From NCBI RefSeq assembly GCF_039652555.1, contig NZ_JBDJAF010000001.1, forward strand, positions 62,001 through 126,000: a stretch of DNA of 64,000 bases, written 5' to 3'. Origin of the DNA: Parafrigoribacterium mesophilum. Lineage in GTDB: Bacteria; Actinomycetota; Actinomycetes; Actinomycetales; Microbacteriaceae. The translations under genes were made by a program, and so were the position numbers. This document shows positions 55,292 through 64,000 of the stretch, piece after piece. Each line of letters begins with the position of its first letter. Positions within the stretch are counted from its first letter, which is position 1. The notes under the pieces were generated by a model. It was not told where the DNA came from. It worked only from the letters and a program-made list of their open reading frames with translations, and ran no database searches.

Positions 55292-57247
55292 TCATTCCAG
55301 GAACGGCTCCGGATCGTCGCAGCGCACTCGCAGGCTGGGCAGTGTTGCCCGGTCTCCCCCGGCCGCGAGCTTACGCCGCCGGGTGGCGGCGACGATCACT
55401 TCGGCACGCAGGACGGCGGCGACGGCGCCGCCGTCAGCGTAGTCGAAGCGCAGGATGGCACGCACCCCGTCGTCGGTGTCGGTCGGGCCCAGGACATCCG
55501 TGCGGCCGATCTGCGTCGCCTTCGCCACCGCATCCGCCACCACATCGGCCGAGCCAGTGAGCGTGGCGACCCGCACGGCCGGCGGGAACCGCAACCGGCG
55601 CCGGTCCTGCAGCTCAGAGGCGGCGTAGTCCGGCAGCCGCCAGGTGGCCAGGGCGGAGGCCAGCGCGCCGCCGACCCCTACCAGCACGCACGGTGCGCTG
55701 ATCGCGGCCAGGGCGATGGCGTTCGACCACCAGCGCAGGCAGTCTTCGCCGACCCTGAGGCTCTCCCTGGCGACCATGTTCTCGCCGTCGAGCAGCAGCA
55801 CCGCCCGGTAGCCGCCCGGGGCGATCGGCTCCGCCCCACGAGTGGCGACGATCAGGGCCGGTTCGGCGTCGACGCTGCGAACCGGGTGGTCGCCGTCGGC
55901 GAGGATCACCCTGACGCCGGGAAACGCGCGACCCAGGTCTTCCGCGGTGCGGGCGGTTCCCTGACCCACCAGTCGGAGGTCGGTGCCCTCGCACACCGGA
56001 CAGCGCCACTGTGCAGCGATTGCTCCGCACCAGCGGCAGGTCGGGCGGGAGTGGGCGCTTTTCATGGTCAGAGGGCCCGAGCAGCGGGCGCAGCGGGCGT
56101 CCTGGTGGCAGGATGCGCACACCAGCTTCGGGGCGTACCCGGGCCGGGCGACCTGAACGAGCACCGGACCGAATTCGAGGGCCGCCTTCGCTTCCCGCCA
56201 CGCGGTCGAAGGTATGCGGGCCCGCTGCGCCGGCGCATCCGAGGACTGTCCGGCGGTGGGGATGACCCTGGGCGAGTACGCCCGCCTGGGCCCGATGGGC
56301 TGCAGCCAGCGCAGCGTGACGAGGCGTTGCACCTCCACGCTGCGGGAATGGGCGAGGAACACGAGGGCGCAGTGCTGCTGCTGGGTGCGCACCAGTGCGG
56401 CGTCCCGCGTGTGCACGTAGGGGGCCAGTGGCTCGGCGTGCAGCGGATCGCCGTCGTCCCAGACGCCGATCAAGGCGAGCTGCCGAGCCGGCGCGTAGAT
56501 CACTGAGCGGTTACCGACGATCACCCTGGGCGTGTCCCCCAGGCAGGCCAACATCCCGCGGTAGCGGTCCGGATTCGACTGGCGGGCATCGAGCCTCACG
56601 ATGGCCTCGGCGGGCAGCACCGCCTCCAGCGCCGCGACCAGCTGGTCCTGGTCACGGTAGTCCGGCACGGCGAGGATCACCGAACCGTGGCCGAGTGCCC
56701 TGGTCGCCAGCGCGGCGAGAGTCACCGCCCAGTGGCCGACCCAGGGTCCGTCCGGCAGACCGGCCAGCAGCGGCAGCGCCTCGACCGCCAGTCGCCCGCC
56801 ATCAGCGATGGCCGCATCGAACACCGCGGTGTCGTAATCGGGCAGGTCGATGGGATGCACCGGGAAGGCGGTATCGTCCGGATGCTCCAGCCAGGCCTTC
56901 TCCACCCGCACCTGCCGTTTGGGCACCGCCAGGCGCAGCACGTCGCTGGCGCCGCCCGCCGCGCGGTCGGCCACGCTGCGCGCCAGGGCCCAGACCTCGG
57001 GAGCCAGAACCGGCACCGGGGAGACCACGCTGTCGAGCTCGCTGAGAACGCCGGAATACTCTGCTTCCTGGGCCACGTCGATGAGAAATCCGTCGGCCAG
57101 CCGGCCGGCCGAGCGCAGCGGCACACGCACCCGCACTCCGGGCATCGCCTCCTGCGCAAACTGCGGCGGGATGCGGTAGTCGAACAGGCGGTCGAGCTGT
57201 GGCAGCGGCGAGTCGAGCAGCACCCGTGCGATGGATGCCGCCGGCAT
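55292..57247 (-). CDS. priA: Primosomal protein N' (PriA), Walker-deficient actinobacterial form
   Basis: PriA recognises stalled forks and reloads the replisome. It has 651 residues from ATG 57247. The zinc-binding cysteines are kept (CASCHQDARCARCSG, CRWCG, CPVCEG), and so is the N-terminal DNA-binding domain (LLDSPLPQLDRLFDYRIP). The helicase Walker A is absent: where GxTGSGKTE is expected the sequence reads ILAVPDYRDQDQL, as in other actinobacteria, so helicase activity is not expected. The start codon is 1 nt after the metK stop. Confidence 0.93.
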   Translation of the reverse strand: MPAASIARVLLDSPLPQLDRLFDYRIPPQFAQEAMPGVRVRVPLRSAGRLADGFLIDVAQEAEYSGVLSELDSVVSPVPVLAPEVWALARSVADRAAGGASDVLRLAVPKRQVRVEKAWLEHPDDTAFPVHPIDLPDYDTAVFDAAIADGGRLAVEALPLLAGLPDGPWVGHWAVTLAALATRALGHGSVILAVPDYRDQDQLVAALEAVLPAEAIVRLDARQSNPDRYRGMLACLGDTPRVIVGNRSVIYAPARQLALIGVWDDGDPLHAEPLAPYVHTRDAALVRTQQQHCALVFLAHSRSVEVQRLVTLRWLQPIGPRRAYSPRVIPTAGQSSDAPAQRARIPSTAWREAKAALEFGPVLVQVARPGYAPKLVCASCHQDARCARCSGPLTMKSAHSRPTCRWCGAIAAQWRCPVCEGTDLRLVGQGTARTAEDLGRAFPGVRVILADGDHPVRSVDAEPALIVATRGAEPIAPGGYRAVLLLDGENMVARESLRVGEDCLRWWSNAIALAAISAPCVLVGVGGALASALATWRLPDYAASELQDRRRLRFPPAVRVATLTGSADVVADAVAKATQIGRTDVLGPTDTDDGVRAILRFDYADGGAVAAVLRAEVIVAATRRRKLAAGGDRATLPSLRVRCDDPEPFLE

Positions 57248-57248
57248 G

Positions 57249-58445
57249 CTAGAGACCCACTGCGCTTCGGAGCGCATCCACTCGGTCGAGTCGCTCCCAG
57301 GTGAAGTTCGGCAGTTCGCGCCCGAAATGCCCGTAGGTAGCCGTCGCCGCGTAGATCGGCCGAAGCAGGTCGAGGTCGCGGATGATCGCGCCCGGCCGCA
57401 AGTCGAACACGTCGCGGATGGCGCCGATGATGGCCTCGTCGCCCACATGGCCGGTGCCGAAACTTTCAACGTACAGACCGACGGGCGCCGCTTTGCCGAT
57501 GGCGTACGCGACCTGCACTTCGAGCCGGTCGGCCAGGCCCGCGGCGACCGCGTTCTTGGCGACCCAGCGCATCGCGTACGCGGCGGACCGGTCCACCTTG
57601 GACGGATCCTTGCCAGAGAACGCGCCGCCGCCGTGACGGGCGGCTCCGCCATAGGTGTCGACGATGATCTTGCGCCCGGTGAGCCCGGCGTCGCCCTGCG
57701 GTCCGCCGATCTCAAACCGGCCGGTCGGGTTGATCAGGATGCGCGCCTGGGAGCTGTCCAAGCCCGCGTCCTCGAGCACCGGGCCGATCACCAGTTCGGT
57801 GACTTCGGTGTTCAGTTGCGCGTTGGTTACCGACGGCGAATGCTGGGTCGACAACACGACGGTGTCGACGGTGCGCGGCACGGAGCCGTCGTAGCCGACG
57901 GTGACCTGGGTCTTGCCGTCCGGGCGCAGGTAGGTGAGCAGTCCGCTCTTGCGCACCTGTGCCAGCCGTTCGGCGAGCCGGTGGGCTAGCCAGATCGGCA
58001 GCGGCATGAACTGCGCTGTCTCGGTGGTGGCGAAGCCGAACATGATGCCCTGGTCACCGGCACCCTGCCGGGCCCATTCGTCGGTGTCGGTGCCCTCGCG
58101 GGCTTCCAACGCGGTGTTGACGCCCCGAGCAATGTCCGGCGACTGGGCGCCGATCGACACGGAGACCCCGCAGGAGGCGCCATCGAACCCCACCTCAGAT
58201 GAGTGGTAGCCGATGTCGATGATGCGTTCGCGCACGAGGGTGGGGATGTCGACGTAGCCGGACGTGGTGACCTCGCCGACGATGTGTACGAGTCCGGTGG
58301 TGACCACCGTCTCAACCGCGACGCGGCTCTGCGGATCTTCGGCGAGCAGCGCATCTAGGATGCTGTCGGAGATCTGGTCGCAGATCTTGTCCGGATGACC
58401 TTCGGTCACCGACTCGCTGGTGAACAGACGCAAAGGTGCACTCAT
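57249..58445 (-). CDS. metK: S-adenosylmethionine synthase
   Basis: This enzyme makes SAM from methionine and ATP. It has 398 residues. The signatures GAGDQGIMFGFATTET and GGGAFSGKDPSKVDRSAAY, and the N-terminal TEGHPDKICDQISD, are all present. It lies 28 bp after coaBC, which leaves no room for a SAM riboswitch between them. Confidence 0.98.
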   Translation of the reverse strand: MSAPLRLFTSESVTEGHPDKICDQISDSILDALLAEDPQSRVAVETVVTTGLVHIVGEVTTSGYVDIPTLVRERIIDIGYHSSEVGFDGASCGVSVSIGAQSPDIARGVNTALEAREGTDTDEWARQGAGDQGIMFGFATTETAQFMPLPIWLAHRLAERLAQVRKSGLLTYLRPDGKTQVTVGYDGSVPRTVDTVVLSTQHSPSVTNAQLNTEVTELVIGPVLEDAGLDSSQARILINPTGRFEIGGPQGDAGLTGRKIIVDTYGGAARHGGGAFSGKDPSKVDRSAAYAMRWVAKNAVAAGLADRLEVQVAYAIGKAAPVGLYVESFGTGHVGDEAIIGAIRDVFDLRPGAIIRDLDLLRPIYAATATYGHFGRELPNFTWERLDRVDALRSAVGL

Positions 58446-58473
58446 AGACGCCCTATCGGATGGCGGAGAACGA

Positions 58474-59652
58474 TCAGGAAATCAGATCGAGGATGCGATC
58501 AGCGACGATGGTTTTGTCGCCTGATGCCTCCATCACTATATCGCCGGTGTCGTTCACCACGGTGACCGAGTTTGTCTCGGAACCGAACGTTTCGGTCCAG
58601 CCGACACGGTTGATGACAAGGTAGTCGCAGCCTTTGCTGGCGATCTTCGCTCGGCCGATCGCCAGCAGCGCATCATGGTCGGGTTCGGTCTCCGCCGCAA
58701 AGCCGATCAGTATCTGACCGGCCGGGCGGCTCTTCACCAGCGCCATCAGAACGTCGGGGTTCCTGACGAGTTCGAGCGTGAGCCGGTCTCCGGTGACGTC
58801 CTTCTTGATCTTGTCATCCGACACCGCTTCCGGCCGGTAGTCGGCGACTGCGGCGGCCATGATGACGGCGTCGGCCACGCGGGATTCGCGCCTGGCCGCC
58901 TCGTCGAGTTCGAGCGCGGTCCCGACCTTCACAACGGTGATCGAGTTGGGCACCGGCACTTCGAGGTTGGCGGCCAGTAACGTGACGTCGGCTCCGCGGG
59001 CGGCGGCAGCCAGCGCGATCGCGACGCCCTGCCTGCCGCTGGAGCGGTTGCCGACAAAGCGCACCGGGTCGAGCGGTTCCCTGGTGCCGCCGGCGGTGAC
59101 CAGGATGGTGTGTCCTGCGAGATCTTTCACCGTGATGGCGGCCAGCGCTGCCGCCACGATTTCGTCGGGCTCGGCCATCCTGCCTGGACCGGAGTCGTCG
59201 CCGGTGAGCTGGCCGTTGCCTGGGCCCACGGTGATCACCCCGCGGCTGCGCAGCAGCGCCACGTTGGAAACGGTGGCAGCGTTGTGCCACATCTCGGTGT
59301 GCATGGCCGGTGCAACGATGAGCGGCGCCCGGCTGGCGAGAATGGTGTTCCCGAGCAGGTCGTCGGCCAGTCCCGCGGCGATCTTCGCGAGGAAGTCGGC
59401 GGTTGCCGGGGCGACCACGATGAGGTCCGCTGACTGGCCGATGGCCACGTGCCGTACCTGGGCGACGCCCTCGTAGAGGTCGGTGTGCACCGGGTTTCGG
59501 CTGATCGCTTCGAGGGTGGGCTTACCGACGAACCGCAGTGCCGCCTCGGTCGCCACCACTTGCACGTCGTGACCGTCGAGGACGAACGCCCGAATGACGG
59601 CAACGGCCTTATAGGCGGCGATTCCGCCCGTCACGCCGACGACTATGTTCAC
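58474..59652 (-). CDS. coaBC: Bifunctional phosphopantothenoylcysteine decarboxylase / ligase
   Basis: This bifunctional CoA-synthesis enzyme has 392 residues. The N-terminal CoaC flavin domain (about 1-180) has GVTGGIAAYKA, the conserved His near HVAIGQSADLIVVAPATA, and APAMHTEMW. The C-terminal CoaB domain (about 185-392) carries TAGGTREPLDPVRFVGNRSSG and MAAAVADYRP. It lies 20 bp after rpoZ. Confidence 0.97.
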   Translation of the reverse strand: MNIVVGVTGGIAAYKAVAVIRAFVLDGHDVQVVATEAALRFVGKPTLEAISRNPVHTDLYEGVAQVRHVAIGQSADLIVVAPATADFLAKIAAGLADDLLGNTILASRAPLIVAPAMHTEMWHNAATVSNVALLRSRGVITVGPGNGQLTGDDSGPGRMAEPDEIVAAALAAITVKDLAGHTILVTAGGTREPLDPVRFVGNRSSGRQGVAIALAAAARGADVTLLAANLEVPVPNSITVVKVGTALELDEAARRESRVADAVIMAAAVADYRPEAVSDDKIKKDVTGDRLTLELVRNPDVLMALVKSRPAGQILIGFAAETEPDHDALLAIGRAKIASKGCDYLVINRVGWTETFGSETNSVTVVNDTGDIVMEASGDKTIVADRILDLIS

Positions 59653-59672
59653 GGGTGCGCCGGGTCTGAGCG

Positions 59673-59966
59673 CTACTCGGCCAGAGCAGTCTCGGCCAGC
59701 GGTGTGACGACCAGCTTGTCCTCGTTGATCTCGCGCATGGCGACCGAGAGCGGCTTGTCGTCGATGGTCGAGTCCACCAGCGGTCCGACGTTGTCGAACA
59801 GGCTGCCCTCGTGAAGATCGGCGTAGTAGTCGTTGATCTGACGGGCGCGCTTGGAGGCGAAAATCACCAGCGCATACTTGGAGTCGACCTTGGACAGCAA
59901 CTCGTCGATGGGCGGGTCGATGATGCCCTTGGCGCGTTCTACCATTGTGCGAAACTCCGTCTTCAT
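59673..59966 (-). CDS. rpoZ: RNA polymerase omega subunit
   Basis: This subunit helps assemble and stabilise RNA polymerase by holding beta-prime. It has 97 residues. The omega core is seen in IIDPPIDELLSKVDSKYALVIFASKRARQIN, at about residues 15-45. ATG 59966 overlaps the gmk stop (ATGA); a later start at MVERAKG is possible. Confidence 0.94.
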   Translation of the reverse strand: MKTEFRTMVERAKGIIDPPIDELLSKVDSKYALVIFASKRARQINDYYADLHEGSLFDNVGPLVDSTIDDKPLSVAMREINEDKLVVTPLAETALAE

Positions 59967-60874
59967 ATACCTGGCTCTGCTTCTATCGACATCAAGTCTA
60001 CGACCTCGCGTGCCGCCTCCTGCACTTCGCGGTTGACCACCCGGTAGTCAAACTCATACTGGGCCGCCAATTCGGCCTTCGCGGTGACCAGTCGCCTGGC
60101 CTGTTCCGCGCTGTCCTCCGTGCCGCGGCCGATGAGCCGGCGGACCAGTTCTTCCCAGCTCGGCGGCAGCAGGAACACGAGCGTGGCCTCCGGCATGGCG
60201 CGTTTCACCGACCGGGCGCCCTGCAGGTCGATTTCCAGCAGAACGCTCTTGCCCTGCTCCAGGGCGGCCGCGATCGGTGCCCTCGGGGTGCCGTAGCGGT
60301 AGGCGTTGTGCACGGTGGCCCACTCGAGCATCTCCCCTTCCGCGATCATCCGGTCGAATTCGACGTCGTCGACGAAGTAGTAGTTCACACCGTCGGTCTC
60401 GCCGGGACGGGGGGCTCTCGTGGTGGCGGATACCGACAGCAATACGTTCGGGTGGTGTTCGCGGATGTATGTGGAGACGGCGCCCTTGCCGACGGCGGTG
60501 GGGCCGGCCAGGACGACCAGCCGGGACGGCGGGCGTTCCGGTGCACGGTGTTCGCGTTGCGCCAGCCAGTCACGTAGTCGTCGGCGCTGGAGCATCCCGA
60601 GGCCGCCGATGCGTTTCGAGTCTGCGATGGCCAGCCGTGCCATCACTGCGGCGGCGCGGGTGGGTCCAAGTCCCGGAATGCTAGTGAGGAACTCGCGGAC
60701 CCGAAGCCTGGCCGCGGCCGAGTCAGGGTCGTTCCAGGCGATATCGACGACATCGACGGGGCTGAGCACTCGGGATGCGATGGATGCTTTGACGGCAGCC
60801 CTGGCGCGGCGTGCCGCAACGGCGGCGCGGGAGGCGGCGATCCGGTCGACCTGTGGTGGAGTTACGCCAGACAT
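59963..60874 (-). CDS. gmk: Guanylate kinase with N-terminal mIHF domain
   Basis: This 303-residue fusion joins two proteins. Residues about 1-107 match the actinobacterial integration host factor mIHF (ARRARAAVKASI, then the H2TH-like SIPGLGPTRAAAVMARLAIADSKRIGGLG). Residues about 117-303 are guanylate kinase, with the P-loop GPTAVGKG (124-131) and the GMP-binding TTRAPRPGE...GVNYYF and LEIDLQGA. In mycobacteria and streptomycetes mIHF and Gmk are separate, adjacent genes. There is no stop or start between the halves here. It overlaps pyrF by 13 bp and rpoZ by 4 bp. Confidence 0.94.
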   Translation of the reverse strand: MSGVTPPQVDRIAASRAAVAARRARAAVKASIASRVLSPVDVVDIAWNDPDSAAARLRVREFLTSIPGLGPTRAAAVMARLAIADSKRIGGLGMLQRRRLRDWLAQREHRAPERPPSRLVVLAGPTAVGKGAVSTYIREHHPNVLLSVSATTRAPRPGETDGVNYYFVDDVEFDRMIAEGEMLEWATVHNAYRYGTPRAPIAAALEQGKSVLLEIDLQGARSVKRAMPEATLVFLLPPSWEELVRRLIGRGTEDSAEQARRLVTAKAELAAQYEFDYRVVNREVQEAAREVVDLMSIEAEPGI

Positions 60875-61724
60875 CGGGCTGCCTCGCTCACGTGCTCGTC
60901 GATGGCAGCGGTCAAAGCGCCGGGTCCTGCGGCGAGGATACTGCGGGAGACGCTGAGTACGGTGACCGGGCTGGCGCTGCGGAAGTGTGAACGCACTTGG
61001 TCGAAGCGCGCCCCTTGATGGCCGAAGCCTGGCGCGAGTACCGACGTGGCGGGTGAGCCAACCAAGCGGTCCGGGTCGATCCCATAGCCGGCCAGGTCGA
61101 GGGTGGCCCCGAGCACGACGCCCAGGTCGCCGATGGGACTGGCAACGGTCGCGTTGCGTTGCATCACCTCGTTGACAATACCGCCTGCCAGGGTCTGTGT
61201 GGTCTGCTCCCCGTTCGCCACCACGGCGGTCTGTCCGGCCAACCCCTCGGGGTTGGAGGTGGCCGCGAGCACGTACAAACCCTTGCCGTGTCGGCGCGCC
61301 AGGGCGATCACCGGGTCGAGTGAACCGACGCCAAGGTAAGGATTGACGGTGAGCGCAGCGGCCTCGAGCGGGGAGCCTGGGGTGAGCCAGGCGGCGCCGT
61401 AGGCCTCGGCGCTGCTTCCCACGTCGCCGCGTTTGGCATCGGCGATCACCAGCAGGCCGGCCGCACGGGCGGCACCCAGGACGGCCTCGAGTGCCGCGAA
61501 ACCTGCGGCGCCGTGACGCTCGAAGAACGCCACCTGCGGCTTGACGATGCCGACCCGGCCGGCGCAGGCATCGACGACGCGCAGACCGAACTCGCGCACG
61601 CCGGATGCGGTGTCAGGCACGGCCCACTGGGTGAGCAACCAGGGATGCGGGTCGATGCCGACGCACAACTGCCCCCAGGCGGCGAAGGTGGCCGCCAGGC
61701 GTTCGCCGAACCCGGGGGCAGACG

Positions 61725-61728
<4 letters not shown>
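60862..61728 (-). CDS. pyrF: Orotidine-5'-phosphate decarboxylase, type 2
   Basis: This enzyme converts OMP to UMP, the last step of de novo UMP synthesis. It has 288 residues and belongs to the mycobacterial-type (long) family: CVGIDPHPWLL, VKPQVAFFERHGAAG and the catalytic LVIADAKRGDVGSSAEAY are seen. Its GTG start overlaps the carB stop (GTGA). The order carB-pyrF-gmk is standard in actinobacteria. Confidence 0.96.

Positions 61729-64000
<2,272 letters not shown>

Noticed and set aside
58446..58473. SAM riboswitch before metK
   Set aside because: The gap to coaBC is only 28 bp, too short for any SAM riboswitch class, and no conserved core is seen.

Overview
This window is high-GC chromosomal DNA from an actinobacterium, most likely a member of the Microbacteriaceae or a close relative. 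The support for this is gene content and order: whiA-rapZ-uvrC, uvrA/uvrB, coaE-rpsA, polA next to an ANTAR response regulator of the PdtaR type, pyk-gltD-gltB-lgt, an interleaved trp/his block with an HGxxPAAW membrane protein, and carB-pyrF-gmk-rpoZ-coaBC-metK-priA-fmt-rsmB-rpe. An actinobacterial mIHF domain is fused to guanylate kinase, and PriA has no Walker A motif. Nearly all genes lie on the minus strand. The family-level placement is inference.

Layout by region. (1) 0-8.7 kb: gapA, sodA, whiA, rapZ, uvrC and uvrA. yvcK, which normally lies between rapZ and whiA, is absent. (2) 8.8-12 kb: a plus-strand pair, a three-domain PEP-utilising phosphotransferase resembling rifampicin phosphotransferase and a translationally coupled TetR regulator whose 3' end runs into uvrB. 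(3) 11.9-16.2 kb: uvrB, coaE and rpsA. (4) 16.4-17.0 kb: a 53/107-bp tandem and palindromic repeat array. (5) 17-23.8 kb: a soluble HtrA-like protease, a DUF885 peptidase-like protein, HPr, polA, a hotdog thioesterase and pdtaR. (6) 23.8-35.5 kb: an accessory segment between tRNA-Leu(CAA) and pyk. It holds a decaying PadR/membrane-protein locus, a 77-residue protein that is more than half aspartate, an SDR, and an aerobic carbon monoxide dehydrogenase island. (7) 35.5-51.7 kb: pyk, gltD, gltB, lgt, trpA, trpB, trpC, two small membrane-protein genes, trpE, hisI, hisF, hisG and hisE. (8) 51.8-64 kb: an FKBP, rpe, rsmB, fmt, priA, metK, coaBC, rpoZ, the mIHF-gmk fusion, pyrF and the 3' part of carB.

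The most interesting part is the CO dehydrogenase island at about 25.8-35.5 kb. CoxL carries the form I signature AYACSFR with the Cu-ligand cysteine, CoxM and CoxS carry the FAD and two [2Fe-2S] motifs, and genes for a MoxR ATPase (CoxD), a VWA protein (CoxE), two XdhC-family proteins and a membrane-anchored CoxG are present. One XdhC protein ends in a YHS metal-binding domain. The island sits between two copies of a 58-bp palindrome that are 51/58 identical, with a compensated stem base change and the same unpaired position. The palindromes lie 9-13 bp downstream of the coxE and pyk stop codons.

The core genes form tightly packed operons with many 1-13 nt stop/start overlaps. They supply amino acids (trp, his, glutamate), pyrimidine and GMP precursors, CoA, SAM and translation factors. 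The cox island would let a heterotroph draw electrons from trace CO.
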